Below, in pieces: positions 42,082-53,496 of a DNA stretch of 64,000 nt; positions within the stretch are counted from its first letter, which is position 1; each line of letters begins with the position of its first letter. Position numbers and translations under genes: made by a program. The stretch is from JAWKTV01 sp041398905 (lineage in GTDB: Bacteria; Planctomycetota; Planctomycetia; Planctomycetales; Planctomycetaceae). The notes below the pieces were generated by a model. That model was not told where the DNA came from. It ran no database searches and saw only the letters and a list, made by a program, of their open reading frames with translations. The stretch lies in contig JAWKTV010000013.1 in assembly GCA_041398905.1 (NCBI GenBank), positions 93,110-157,109 on the forward strand, given 5' to 3'.

Positions 42082-44439
42082 ATGATCGCCCCGCAGCTCC
42101 GTCGCTTGTCTGGCATCTCGCGGATCTTCGCGGCCGCGGTGATCCTGTGCGGCTGCAGTGAAGTGATGGCGGGCAAGCTCGTGCTCAAGAGCGGTTACGA
42201 GATTCCGGGCACTCCGGTCAAAGTTCCCGGAATGACCAGCGATGTCGCGCGCGCGAACCGGTCACTCAATGTTCCCCAGACACCTTACTGGATGATCGAC
42301 GATGGCATCCGCCGCTACTTCGTGCATCGTCAAAACGTTCGGCCGGGGCTGGATGGTGTCGACCAGTCCGACGATTCCTCCCGCTACATCACCTTCAATC
42401 TGACGCACCTGCGGAGCCGGCTCGACAGCATCCCGACCTGGATCGGCACTTTCGCGGACAAGCAGCCGTGGGACGAGTACGGCCGCTGCGTGGTTTCGCT
42501 AACGACCCCCAACGGCCGCGAGGACATTCACCTCGGCATCAAGCGGCTCGATCCCCGGTATCTGGAGATTCAGTCGACTTCACATGACTGGGAGTTCGGG
42601 CTCGCCCCCACGATGGTGCCGATCGAGACGCTGCGGACGATCCTGCATGGTGCGGTCAACAAGAATCGCCCGGAGGACCGGCTGGGGATCATCCGCTTCT
42701 TCCTGCAGAGCGGCCAACTCGCCGGTGCCCGAGAAGAAATGCAGACACTCAAGCAGGAGTTCCCCGACTACGCCGCCCGCGCCGACGAAATGCAGGCCGA
42801 ACTGCTGAAGGAGTACGGCCTGCAGGCGATGGAGGAGGTGAAGCTGCGGCAGGTCGTTGGGCAGCATCGACTGGCGTACTTTCTCGCCCAGCGAATGCAG
42901 GCGGAGGAGATCGACGCCGGGACGCTGCGCGACGCGCAGCTCGCCATTGAAAAGTACGACAAGGCCGCCGTGAAAGGACGGCAGGCCCTGTCCGCGCTCA
43001 AGGCTCTGCAGGCCGAGCTTCCGGACGATCAGATGAACGGCGTCAGCGCGATCCGCGCGGCGATTGAATCCGAACTCAACTTCGATTCGCTGCCGAGGCT
43101 TGAGCCGATGTTGCTCGTGCTGGACGACGACACATTAACGGCCGGCGAAAGGCTGGCGCTAGGGTTCTCGGGCTGGCTGCTGGGACCCGCCGACGCGACG
43201 ACAAACCTTAACGAAGCGATTTCGCTGTGGGAGGCGAGGTTCCTGCTGCTGCAATTGCTGCACCCGGACACCGACCCCGGTGACCAGAAGCTGCTCGCCC
43301 GCAGCATTGAAGAGCTGGAAGGGGTGAGTACCGCGGTCCTCGCAAAAATGATCCCGCTGCTGCCCACACCAATCGAGCTGGAACCGGCCGAGCAGGGACG
43401 ACAGCTCAGCTATGAACTGGCACCAACGCCCGACAGCGACACCAGCGTTCGCTACACCATCCTGCTGCCACCCGAGTATGACCCCCTGCGGGCCTACCCG
43501 ACGATCGTCGCCCTGCGGGCCGGCGGACAGTCGATCGAAGCGATGCTGGCGGTCTGGGGCGGCACCGTCGAGCGGCCGGGTCCGGCTCAGCGGCACGGAT
43601 ACATCGTCATCGCTCCCGACTTCGCGCCCGGCGACCCGGGCGACTATGACTACGGCCGTGTCTCTCACGACATCGTGCTGCGAGCGCTGTTCGATGCCCG
43701 CCGACGTTTTCGAATCGACTCCGATCGCGTGTTCCTCACCGGGCATGGCGTTGGCGGTGATGCCGCGTTCGACCTCGGCCTGTCTCACCCCGACCTCTGG
43801 GCGGGCGTGATTCCCTTTACCGGAAAGTTCCAGCACGCGGCGTGGCTGGAACGGAAGAACTGCAAATCACTCCCTTTCTACATCGTAGCCGGCGAAAAGG
43901 ACCGCGACACACTGCAGGTCAACGACTCGCCGTTGTCGCACCGCATGGCGACCGGCAGCGACCTCGTTTACTGCGAGTACAAGGCCCGTGGCTTCGAGCC
44001 ATACACCGAAGAGTTCCCGCGTGTGTTCGACTGGATGGCCCGCCTCCGCCGACAGCCGACTGACCGCGACATGGAACAGCAGATCGTCAACGACTTCGAC
44101 AACCGGGTCGGCTGGCTGAAGTGGCTCGACCCGCCGGCCACCCTGTCCGAAACGGTCCTTTGGGGCAATGGACATCGCCCCCCGCGCGCATTGCTCGTGA
44201 CCGGCAAGATCAGTGCTGGGAACGAAACGCACAACGCGATTTACGTTAGGCACCCCGGCAAGCGGACGGTCGTCTGGCTCTCGCCGGAGTTCGTCGACTA
44301 CGAGAAGCGGCTGAAGGTCTACGTCAACGGGAACAATCCGTTCAACGACTTCGCCAAGCCCAGCGTGATCGACCTCCTGGAAGACTTCCGCGACCGCGGC
44401 GACCGCGAACGGCTGTACTGGACGAAGCTGGGGATGTGA
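42082..44439 (+). CDS. large secreted protein with C-terminal alpha/beta-hydrolase domain
   Basis: 785 residues. The start at ATG 42082 (MIAPQLRRLSGISRIFAAAV) gives a signal ending in the lipobox-like L-C-G-C. The first ~420 residues are helical, including TPR-like LQSGQLAGAREEMQTLKQEF. The C-terminal third (SVRYTILLPPEYDPLRAYPTIVALR) is an alpha/beta hydrolase related to esterase/peptidase enzymes. The nucleophile-elbow motif is GHGVGGDAAF, with Gly where the catalytic Ser (GxSxG) would be. The enzyme may be inactive, or the active residue lies elsewhere. No known homologue is assigned. Confidence 0.8.
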   Translation: MIAPQLRRLSGISRIFAAAVILCGCSEVMAGKLVLKSGYEIPGTPVKVPGMTSDVARANRSLNVPQTPYWMIDDGIRRYFVHRQNVRPGLDGVDQSDDSSRYITFNLTHLRSRLDSIPTWIGTFADKQPWDEYGRCVVSLTTPNGREDIHLGIKRLDPRYLEIQSTSHDWEFGLAPTMVPIETLRTILHGAVNKNRPEDRLGIIRFFLQSGQLAGAREEMQTLKQEFPDYAARADEMQAELLKEYGLQAMEEVKLRQVVGQHRLAYFLAQRMQAEEIDAGTLRDAQLAIEKYDKAAVKGRQALSALKALQAELPDDQMNGVSAIRAAIESELNFDSLPRLEPMLLVLDDDTLTAGERLALGFSGWLLGPADATTNLNEAISLWEARFLLLQLLHPDTDPGDQKLLARSIEELEGVSTAVLAKMIPLLPTPIELEPAEQGRQLSYELAPTPDSDTSVRYTILLPPEYDPLRAYPTIVALRAGGQSIEAMLAVWGGTVERPGPAQRHGYIVIAPDFAPGDPGDYDYGRVSHDIVLRALFDARRRFRIDSDRVFLTGHGVGGDAAFDLGLSHPDLWAGVIPFTGKFQHAAWLERKNCKSLPFYIVAGEKDRDTLQVNDSPLSHRMATGSDLVYCEYKARGFEPYTEEFPRVFDWMARLRRQPTDRDMEQQIVNDFDNRVGWLKWLDPPATLSETVLWGNGHRPPRALLVTGKISAGNETHNAIYVRHPGKRTVVWLSPEFVDYEKRLKVYVNGNNPFNDFAKPSVIDLLEDFRDRGDRERLYWTKLGM

Positions 44440-44514
44440 CTGCCCTTCCACCCGAACCGCTGCCACGAAGTGTCAGTTCGCTGGTCGCATTGTGGGCCAA
44501 AGCAGCCGCAAGAC

Positions 44515-45012
44515 TCACTCAAGTAGAAACGGTCGGCCGCGCTCCGAAAAGTGATCTCGCACCTGCAACAATACTGTGCGTGCAGGCAACTCGAACGGTA
44601 GCGGCGATTCCGCCCCGATATCAATCAAGAGGACGTCCTCGTCCCAGCCGGCAAATGTCGGAGGTCCGACCCGGCCACCCAATATTTCGTCCCATGGCCA
44701 TTGCTCCATCTGAATCGCGCCGCCACGCGACACCGAGCGTGTCAACCCGCGGTCGCTGAGAACGATCTTGTTCGAAGTGACTGCTTCGATCAGGGGCACC
44801 ATCCAGATGAGCCCGCCCGGAACCAGTGCGACGAGCGCAGTGACCAAGTGGCTATCGGCGATGACCGTCCCATGCCAGGCGACCGCTGCAAACAACACAA
44901 CGGTGATCCCGACAGAGAACGCGAACAGAACGCAAACATTCCGCTGCCAACCGCAGGCTTCACCCAACGCACGCTTATACCGCGGAGACTCCAGCCACTG
45001 TAACGTTTGCAT
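44515..45012 (-). CDS. small membrane protein with two helices and soluble domain
   Basis: 165 residues starting at ATG 45010-45012. Two hydrophobic helices (VCVLFAFSVGITVVLFAAVA and LVTALVALVPGGLIWMVPL) are followed by a soluble C-terminal part with IVLSDRGLTRSVSRGG and IQMEQWPWDEILGGRV, the kind of beta-rich pattern seen in bacterial PH-like or DUF-type membrane proteins. It converges with the esterase-like gene and sits 30 bases downstream of the pyc gene in its direction. Function is unknown. Confidence 0.7.
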   Translation of the reverse strand: MQTLQWLESPRYKRALGEACGWQRNVCVLFAFSVGITVVLFAAVAWHGTVIADSHLVTALVALVPGGLIWMVPLIEAVTSNKIVLSDRGLTRSVSRGGAIQMEQWPWDEILGGRVGPPTFAGWDEDVLLIDIGAESPLPFELPARTVLLQVRDHFSERGRPFLLE

Positions 45013-45042
45013 TGCTGCACCTCGCCAATTGATGGCTCGAAA

Positions 45043-48000
45043 CTACTCCTTCAGCACCATCAGCAAGTCGCCTGTCTCGACCGAGACTCCCGTATCGACC
45101 AGCACCTCGACCACCTTGCCGACTTGCTCCGCCGTCAGCATCGTCTGCATCTTCATCGCTTCGAGCGTGATCAGCTTCTGGCCCTTCGTCACCGCCTCAC
45201 CGGCCGCCGCGTGGACTTTCACCACCATGCCCGGCATGCTCGCACCGACGTGCAGCGGGTTCGCCGGATCGGCCTTCCTGCGGGACGGACCGCTTTGGGC
45301 CTGCAGCGCCGTGTCGACCACGACAACCTCCCGCGGCTGGCCGTTCATCTCGAAGAAGACCGTCCGCTCACCTTTCTCGCGCGGTTCACCGACCGCCAGG
45401 AACCGAATGATCAGCGTCTTCCTTTCTCGATCTCGACGGCGATCTCCTCACCCGGTTCGAGACCGAAGAAGAACGCCCACGTCGGCAGCACGCTGGTATC
45501 GACATACTTTCGCTGATGGTCCGCGAAGTCCTTGAAGACCTGCGGGTACAACAGCGAAGACAGCGTGTCCTGCCGCGTCGGCGGATCATCCAGCAGCGGC
45601 TCGATCGCCTTCGACGCCGCATCAAAGTCGGCGTTCGGCATCGTTTCGCCCGCCCGACCCGTCAGCGGCTCCTCACCCCGCAGAATCGCCTTCTGCACAT
45701 CGGCGGGGAACCCGCCGGGGGTCTGACCCATTCGGCCGCTGAGCAGGTCTCGCACCGACTCGGGGTACGACACTTCGCGCGACATGTCGAGCACGTCACT
45801 CACTTTCATGTCCTTCGCGATCAGGAACAGCGCGAGGTCACCGACCGCCTTCGAAGTTGGCGTCACCTTCACGATGTCGCCGAGAAGGTTGACATCGGCA
45901 TACACGTCGCAGACTTCCGACCAGCGGTCCGCCAATCCCATCGCCCGGGCCTGCATGTACAGATTGGTGTACTGCCCGCCGGGCATCTCGTGACGGTACA
46001 GGTCCGAGCCGGCCGGGAGCGGGACTTTCAAAGGAGTATAGAACTCCCGCACCGCCCGCCAGTATTCGGCGAGCTGATCGAGCTTTCGCACCGAGCCCGG
46101 TGTCGCGGGGGAACCACGGAGCCGCTTCAACCAGGGTATTGAGGTTCGGCTGAGCCGTACCGCCGGAGAGCGGCGCGAGCGCGGCGTCGGCGATGTCGAG
46201 GCCGACCTCCGCACCCTTAATGATCGACGCCCCCTGAATGCCGGCCGTGTCGTGCGTGTGGAAGTGGATCGGGATGCCGACCTCTTCCCGCAGGGTCTTG
46301 ACCAGCAGCTCCGCGGCGTATGGTTTACACAGCCCCGCCATGTCCTTGATGGCGAGGATGTGGGCACCGAGCCGCTCCAGTTCCTTCGCCATCTTGACGT
46401 AGTACTTGAGGTCGTACTTCGAGCGGCCGGGATCCGTGATGTCGCCCGTGTAGCAGATGGCGGCCTCACACAGCGTGCCGCTCTCGACGACCGCTTCCAT
46501 CGCGACGGTCATGTTGGGAACCCAGTTGAGGGCATCAAACACACGGAAGACGTCGATGCCGGCGCTGGCCGCCTCTTTGACGAACTCGCGAACGATATTG
46601 TCCGGGTAGCTGGTGTAGCCGACGGCGTTCGCCCCCCGCAGCAGCATCTGGAACAGAATGTTCGGCACACGTTCCCGCATCTCGGCGAGCCTCTGCCACG
46701 GTGACTCCTTGAGAAACCGCATCGAGGTGTCGAACGTCGCCCCGCCCCACATTTCGAGTGAGAAGAGTTCCGGGCACATCCGGGCGTACGCCTCGGTGAT
46801 CTGCAGCAAGTCGAAGGTGCGCACCCGCGTCGCCAGCAGCGACTGGTGGGCATCGCGGAAGGTGGTGTCGGTCAACAGCAGTGGCTTCCGCTCTCGAATC
46901 CACTTCGAGAACTTTTCCGCCCCCATGCCGTGCAGCTTCTGCCGCATCCCTTCCGGCACCGGAAGCTTGTGGTCGAGCTTGGGAACCGGGGCGGGTGAGC
47001 GGCGGACCTTGATCGAGCGGTCAGTGATGAGCGAATTGCCGTTGACGATCGTCTCAGCCAGATAGGTGAGCAGCTTCGTCGCCCGGTCGCGGGGGGCGAA
47101 CTCGAACAGGTCGGGAGTCTCGTCGATGAACCGCGTCGTGCAGTTGCCAGCGATGAACGTCGGGTGCAGGATGAGCTGGTTGAGGAAGGGAATGTTCGTC
47201 TTCACGCCGCGAATTCGGAACTCCTGCAGGCAGCGTTCCATCCGCCGGGCCGCGTCGGCGAATTTCCGGGCAGTCGCCGTCACCTTGACGAGCATCGAAT
47301 CGTAGAACGGGAACACGACCGCGCCAGAGAACGCCGTCCCCGCGTCGAGCCGGATTCCCATGCCGCTGGCCGAGCGGTAGTGCGTGATCTTGCCGTAATC
47401 CGGCATGAACTTGTTCGTCGGGTCTTCGGTGGTGACCCGGCACTGGATGGCGAAACCGTGAGTTTGCACCGACTCCTGCGAGGGGATGCCGATCCGCTCG
47501 TCGGCGAGCGGCAGCCCTTGGGCGACGAGGATTTGCGACTTCACGATGTCGATCCCGGTCACCTGTTCGGTGACGGTGTGCTCGACTTGAATGCGGGGGT
47601 TGACCTCGATGAAGTAGTACTCGTTGGTGTCGGCGTCGACGAGGAACTCGACCGTGCCGGCGTTCTGATAGCCGCAGGCGTTGCCGATCTTCAGCGACGC
47701 TTCAAGGAGTCCGTCGCGCACCTCCCGCTTGAGGTTCGGAGCCGGGGCGATCTCGACAACCTTCTGGTGTCGCCGCTGGACGGAGCAATCCCGCTCGTAC
47801 AGATGCACCAGGTTGCCATGTTCGTCCCCGAGGAGTTGCACCTCGATGTGCCGGGCGCGGGCGATGAACTTCTCGATGAAGATGTCCGGGCTGCCGAACG
47901 CGTTGAGCGATTCCTTCGTGGCGCTCTCGAAGGCGTCGTCGAACTCGGCTTCGGTGCGAACGACCCGCATGCGCGGCCGCCGCCGCCGTGCGCCGCCTTC

Positions 48001-48488
48001 AGCATGATCGGGTAGCCCAGCCTGGCCGCCAGCTCCCGCCCCGAAGCGACATCGGCGATGGCCTGTTCGCTCCCCCCCAGAATCGGCACGTTCGCCTGAT
48101 TGGCGATCGCCCGAGCGGAGACCTTATCACCCAGCGCCTTGAGCGTTTCGACCCTGGGACCGATGAACTTGATCCCCGCCTCCGCGCAGGCCGCCGCGAA
48201 ACCGGCGTTCTCCGAGAGGAATCCATAGCCCGGGTGGATCGCGTCGATGTTGTGTTCGACAGCGACTCTCAGGATCGATTCGTAGTCAAGATACGATCGG
48301 ATCGGCTCCCCGGGTTTGCCGACGAGGTACGCTTCATCCGCCTTGAAACGGTGCAAAGCGTACCGGTCTTCGTGCGAGTAGATCGCGACCGTCCGGATCC
48401 CCAGCTCGTGGGTGCTGCGGAACACGCGAATCGCGATCTCACTACGATTTGCGACAAGCAAACGCTGAATGGGGCGAGTCTGTGACAT
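45043..48488 (-). CDS. pyc: pyruvate carboxylase (three or more frameshifts)
   Basis: About 1,148 residues; converts pyruvate to oxaloacetate. ATG at 48486-48488. Biotin carboxylase domain first (VANRSEIAIRVFRS ... HPGYGFLSENAGFAAA ... AAHGGGGRG), then the carboxyltransferase domain (DTTFRDAHQSLLATRVRT ... MWGGATFDTSMRFL), and a C-terminal biotin carrier with EAMKMQT (Lys biotinylated). Frame breaks at ~47971 (one G restores GRGMRVVRTEAEF), ~46100-46130 (more than one indel) and ~45415 (one base restores EIEKGKTLIIRFLAVGEPR). The breaks fall at short homopolymers, so I treat the gene as full-length with assembly errors. All functional motifs are intact across the pieces. Confidence 0.93.
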
Positions 48489-48814
48489 CGTCTCGGGAGT
48501 GGGCAGGTGGCGGGGACTTTAATGCTCTGGCGTACTTTAGCGGCTCGCCCGGCACAGATGCCACAAACCACGACAGATTCTACCTGGCCCGCAGCGCCCC
48601 GGATGCCCGGCAGACTCGGAGCCTCTCGAGCATCTGAAGCAAATCGGGACGGCACCGCCAACGCTGGCGACGGCGCTGGCCTGCTGGAGCGACCACTCCC
48701 CCAGGCAGCCGGCTCTCTAAAGCCCGACCCACACGCGCCCGAAGAACGTATCAACGTGCTGCAATCCTGCTCGGGAACGCGCATCGTCAGGGGAGTCCGA
48801 CGTGTTCCAGCAGC

Positions 48815-48843
48815 TTGACAGTCCGGGGGCTCACTTCTATCCT
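48815..48843 (+). promoter_or_regulatory. promoter of the nusA-infB-rbfA operon
   Basis: TTGACA (48815-48820) and TATCCT (48838-48843) are 17 bp apart. The perfect -35 and optimal spacing make this the best sigma-70-type promoter I find in the interval between pyc and nusA. It would give a leader of about 290 nt before the nusA start. Confidence 0.6.
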
Positions 48844-48860
48844 GCGATCATTCACTCAAT

Positions 48861-49079
48861 ATGGACGTGTTGTCCGTGGTGTGGATGCGGGAGGCAGGTG
48901 TCTGGGGTGGCGAGCGGTGCTGCTCCAGCCTGATAACGTCACGTGAGGTTGCTCATGTAAGCGTTTCCGTCAATCAATGCCGGTGCCCGCGACCATGCTA
49001 CGGGTGCGTTCATTCGCATCCGGACTCGTCGCGGCTTGTCTCTCCCCAACCGGGAAAGGCAGTCGTAGAGTGGGACTAG
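48861..49079 (+). other. possible leader ORF ending inside the nusA terminator loop
   Basis: A 72-codon frame from ATG 48861 ends with TAG at 49077-49079, inside the hairpin loop of the nusA leader terminator. A ribosome finishing here would cover the stem. No Shine-Dalgarno is seen and the sequence (Cys- and Val-rich) has no known relative, so translation is speculative. Confidence 0.25.
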
Positions 49080-49096
49080 CGCCCGCTCTTTTTTTT
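49068..49096 (+). terminator. intrinsic terminator in the nusA leader
   Basis: Seven-pair stem GAGTGGG (49068-49074) / CCCGCTC (49082-49088), one pair being T-G, with a 7-nt loop, followed by eight T (49089-49096). It lies between the nusA promoter and its start codon, 42 nt before ATG. A weak stem with a strong U-tract is the type on which NusA itself promotes pausing and release, so autoregulation is plausible. Confidence 0.75.
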
Positions 49097-49138
49097 GAAC
49101 TGATGTTTCTGGACTCACTTACCGCGCGGCGCACAGCG

Positions 49139-50566
49139 ATGAACCCCTCCGAAGTCCTGCGAATCGTCGACAGCATTCACCGTGACAAGCGGATTGACAA
49201 GGAGATTGTGTTCGAAGGGATCGAGCAGGCAATCCTGTCGGCAGCACGCAAGAACTACGGTGACGATGAGGATGTCCGCGTCGGGATTGATCGCGCGAAC
49301 GGCAAGGTAACGGTCAAGGTGCGTGGCGCGGAGATCGGCGAAGAGGAACTCGATGCGTTGGGACGCATCTCGGCCCAGTCCGCCAAACAAGTGATGATCC
49401 AGAAGATTCGCGAGGCGGAACGCGACTCTCTGTTTGACGAATACGACGAAATGCGGTCGCAGCTCGTCAACGGGGTCATTACCCGCGTCGATCACGGTGT
49501 CGCGACCTGCAATCTCGGTAAAGTGGAGGGGCTGCTGCCTCGCAGTGAGCAGATTCCGGGCGAATCACACCGCGTGGGCGAACGGGTGCGGTGCATCGTG
49601 CTGGAAGTCCGCAAGCAGAGTTCGCGGGTGAAGATCATTCTCTCGCGGGCGCATCCCGAGCTGGTACGGCGGCTGTTCGAGATCGAGATCCCTGAGGTCG
49701 CTGAAGGGTTGATTCAGGTTCGTTCACTCGCCCGCGAAGCGGGGTATCGGTCGAAGGTCGCGGTGTCCTCGTTCGATACCAGCATCGATTGCGTCGGCGC
49801 GTGCGTCGGCGTGCGCGGCTCACGGATCAAGAGCATTGTGGATGAGCTTGCCGGCGAGCGCATCGACATCGTTCGCTGGAACGACTCGCTGCAGGTGCTG
49901 ATTCCGAATGCCTTGCAGCCGGCGGAAGTGGAAGACGTCATCCTGTGCCCGATGCTCGGCCGCGTGATCGTGCTGGTCCGCGAGGATCAACTGTCGCTGG
50001 CCATCGGCAAGAAAGGCCAGAACGTCCGGCTCGCTTCCAAGCTGGTCGGCTGGGACATCGAAGTGATGACCCGCGAAGAACTGGACGAGCAACTCGAACA
50101 ATCGGTGTCGGCGTTTTCGCAAGTTCCTCATATCACCGAGGATCTGGCGGAAATGCTGGTGTCGCAGGGCTTCTTCAGCTTCGACGACCTGTCAGTGATT
50201 GAGCCTGACCAGTTGATGGAGATGGGCGGGCTGGATGAGGCGCAGGTTGACGAGATCGTGGCGCACGCGGACCGCGAGAGCGAACGACTTGAGCAGGAGC
50301 AGCAGCGACGCAAGACACTGGAGCGCGAAGCCCGCGCTGCCGAGGCGAAGACGGCCGAGATTGATGCCATGCTGCACGCGGACCGGCCGGAACAGGAAGC
50401 ATCCGCGGCTCCGGAGACCCTCGAATCGACTGACTCCGTCGAAGCGGATTCAACGGATGATGCTCAGGCCGAGGCGATTGCGGACGAGGCAGTCGACGAG
50501 CCGGGAGTGCAAGCGGACGAGCCGACCTCAGGCGAGGATGTCGAGGAGAGCGCGCAGCCAAGTTAG
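49139..50566 (+). CDS. nusA: transcription termination/antitermination factor NusA
   Basis: 475 residues. The N-terminal RNAP-binding domain starts [20 protein letters not shown]. An S1 domain follows ([20 protein letters not shown]), then KH domains ([24 protein letters not shown] and [24 protein letters not shown]). The C-terminal tail is acidic and Gln/Glu/Ala-rich, with a helix-hairpin-helix-like segment ([20 protein letters not shown]). An alternative ATG at 49103 adds 12 residues. It heads an operon with infB and rbfA; rimP, the usual upstream neighbour, is absent. The preceding leader has a promoter and terminator. Confidence 0.96.
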   Translation: MNPSEVLRIVDSIHRDKRIDKEIVFEGIEQAILSAARKNYGDDEDVRVGIDRANGKVTVKVRGAEIGEEELDALGRISAQSAKQVMIQKIREAERDSLFDEYDEMRSQLVNGVITRVDHGVATCNLGKVEGLLPRSEQIPGESHRVGERVRCIVLEVRKQSSRVKIILSRAHPELVRRLFEIEIPEVAEGLIQVRSLAREAGYRSKVAVSSFDTSIDCVGACVGVRGSRIKSIVDELAGERIDIVRWNDSLQVLIPNALQPAEVEDVILCPMLGRVIVLVREDQLSLAIGKKGQNVRLASKLVGWDIEVMTREELDEQLEQSVSAFSQVPHITEDLAEMLVSQGFFSFDDLSVIEPDQLMEMGGLDEAQVDEIVAHADRESERLEQEQQRRKTLEREARAAEAKTAEIDAMLHADRPEQEASAAPETLESTDSVEADSTDDAQAEAIADEAVDEPGVQADEPTSGEDVEESAQPS

Positions 50567-50715
50567 ATCATGATGCATAAGTCAGGGCCATGTCTGCGAT
50601 TCAGGACCGAAGACGAATGAATCGCAATTGAGATACAGATTGGACCACCACCGGAATCTGTCAGCGCGACATGTGCGGCCGCAATCGAGCCGAACTGCGT
50701 GCGAGGAGAGTTCAT

Positions 50716-53496
50716 TTGAAGGTTCGGATTTTTTCTCTCGCGAAAGAACTCGAGATTGACAGCAAGGAGCTCATTCAGCACTGCGCCGACGCAGGGCTGG
50801 ATGTCAAGAATTCTCCTTTGGCGAGCATCTCGGAGGAAGAGCGGGATCGCCTGCTGGATTTCCTGAAGACGCTGAAGTCGCGTCCGGCGGCCGCGGCGCC
50901 GACAGTGGCTCCGGAACCGATGGTTCCGAAACGCGATGACGCCGCCATCGACCGGATGGGCAAGGTTCGGCCGATTCGCCAACTCGGCCCCTTGAGTGGA
51001 GCACGTGCCGCACGGCGCGATGCTGGCGAGTCCGAGCAGGATGATGGCGTCCGCGAAGCGGAAGCCATGGTCACGGAGCCCGAAGCCGCTGTGCCGCCCG
51101 CCGTCGATGTGGAGCCGGGCGTGCCAGACGCGGCCGCCGCTGAGGCGGTGACCGAAGTCGGTGCCGAGCAGGTTCCCGAGCCGGGCGACGCTCCCGTTGC
51201 GGCGGAAGATGAGAGCGGTGATGTCGGCGAGCCGACTCCTGAAAAGGCGAGGCCTGCGGGCATCAGCCGTTCGGACTATGTCGCACCCGGCGGGCATTCC
51301 GCACGGGGCATGCAGTCGATGGAGTCACGCGGGACGATCCGCGACCTGGGGGCGAGCAAGCTCCGCAAGGAGAAGCCGACTCGCAAGACCACCGCACTGC
51401 CGAACATCGCGGTCCCGAATTTCAAGCCGCCGGTCCCCGCGGCAAAGAAGGGCGAAGCCCCGGCTCAGAAGCCGGAAGTCCGCATCACCGCGGAAGGCCT
51501 GAAGGGCACCAAGCTCGTCGACTTCATCAAGAAGAAGAAGGAAGAGCACGAACGCGGGGAGGTGGAGGAGGAAACGCCGGCTCGCCGTGGCAAGACCGGT
51601 TTGACACTGGACGACATGCGTCAGCGGCGTAAGCGTCGCGGGCGGTCCGCTGCGGAGGATGAAGAGGATTCAACAGGTCCGTCCAGGGCTCGTGCGCGGC
51701 GGCATCGTCGTGGTGCGATCGACACCAGTCGCAAATCATCCGCCAGCGTCACGTTCCCGCTCGCGATCCGGGAGTTCTGCGAAGAGATCGGCCGAACCTC
51801 AAAGAAGTGCTGGGATGCCTGTTCCGTGCCGGACAGATGATGACGCTGAACGACGTCATCGACGAAGAGATGGGGATCGAGATCGGTCTCGAACTTGGGG
51901 TCGACATCAGCGTCGTCGCGAGTGAAACCGTTGAAGATATCCTTCGCGAACGTCTGGCGCAGACACCCGAAGAACTTGGTGTGCCGATCGTGCCGCGTCC
52001 GCCGATCATCACGGTGCTGGGCCACGTCGACCATGGCAAGACAACCTTGGTGGACCGCATCCGGTCCGCAAACGTCGCCGCGGGCGAGGCCGGTGGAATC
52101 ACGCAGCATATCGCTGCGTACCAGGTGACGCACAACGGCCAGAAGATCACGTTCGTCGACACGCCTGGCCACGCGGCGTTTGGTGAAATGCGTGCCCGTG
52201 GTGCCAACCTGACCGACATCGTCGTGCTCGTGGTCGCGGCGGACGACGGTGTGATGCCGCAGACGGTCGAGTGTATCGCCCACGCGAAAGCGGCCGGCGT
52301 GCCGATCATCGTCGCGCTCAACAAGGTCGACCTGCCGGACATCAAAGAGCAGCGGATTCTTACGGAGCTGTCGCAACACGGCGTGCTCCCGTCCGAGTGG
52401 GGTGGCGACGTGGAAGTCGTCCGCGTCTCCGCTCTGAAGGGAACCGGCATCGACACGCTGCTGGAAACGATTCTGCTCACGTCGGAGCTGAACGAGTACA
52501 ACAGCGCCGAAGAGCTGCCCGCCGACGGCGTGTGCGTCGAGGCGTTCCGTGACGAAGGTCGCGGTCCGCTGGCATGGATGATCGTTCGGCAAGGTACGCT
52601 GCGAATCGGCGACAACATGCTGTGCGGGCCGGCTTATGGCCGCGTCCGCGCGATGTACAACGAGCGCGACGAAGAAATCACCGAGGCTCCGCCATCCACG
52701 CCGATCAAGGTCGCGGGGCTGGGTGAAGTTCCTCGCGCCGGCGATCACTTCTTCGTCATGGACACGATCGACGACGCGCGTGGCGTCGCCGAGCAGCGGG
52801 CGATCGAAGGCCGCACGGCGTCACTGCAGCGGCGGGGCGGTCTCCGCTCCCTGGAGGACTTCTTCGCTCATCGCGATGGCCAGCTTCGCGAGCTGCCGTT
52901 GATCGTCAAGGCGGACTCGCCCGGTTCGCTCGAAGCCCTTCGGCACGAGCTGCTGAAGTTCGAGCATCCGGAAGTCCGCGTGCGTCTGCTGCACGAAGCT
53001 GTTGGCGGCGTGAACGAAAGCGACGTGTACCTGGCGGCGTCGTCGGGTGCGATCGTGATCGCGTTCCACGTGATCCCGGAAGATCGCGCACAGTCGCTCG
53101 CTGATCGCGAAGGGGTCGAGATTCGTCGCTACAACATCATCTACAAGGTGACCGAAGAGATTCGGCAGGCCTTGGAAGGCCTGCTGGCGCCTGAACGGGT
53201 CGAGGTCACGACCGGCCGCGCGCTGGTGCTGCAGACGTTCTCGATCAGCAAGACAGGTACGATTGCGGGTTGCCGCGTGCTGAACGGCACCATTGAACGC
53301 AACAACCGGGTCCATGTGATTCGGGATCAGACGATCCTGAATGACTATGCCATTGGTTCATTGCGTCGTGAGAAAGACGATGCGTGAGGTACGTGAGGGC
53401 ATGGAGTGCGGTATCCGCCTGGATGGTTTCAACGACATCAAGGAAGGCGACCTGTTGGAGGCGTTCCGGATCGAAGAACGGAAGCGGTCGTTGTAG
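50716..53496 (+). CDS. infB: translation initiation factor IF-2 (two frameshifts)
   Basis: About 926 residues. The start is TTG at 50716, five bases after the Shine-Dalgarno GAGGAGAG (50703-50710), giving the IF-2 N-terminus [21 protein letters not shown] long charged linker follows (Ala/Glu/Lys-rich, 50880-51700), then the G domain: [22 protein letters not shown] and NKVDLPD. The C-terminal domains end in [20 protein letters not shown] and [12 protein letters not shown]. Frame is lost near 51796 (one A restores [18 protein letters not shown]) and near 53372 (one base joins DDA to [10 protein letters not shown]). Both changes are single-base and occur where the protein is conserved; the gene is very unlikely to be dead. 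Confidence 0.95.

Noticed and set aside
48269..48784. rimP gene ahead of nusA
   Set aside because: Frames in this interval lack RimP-like sequence; they overlap the pyc start on the other strand or are low complexity.
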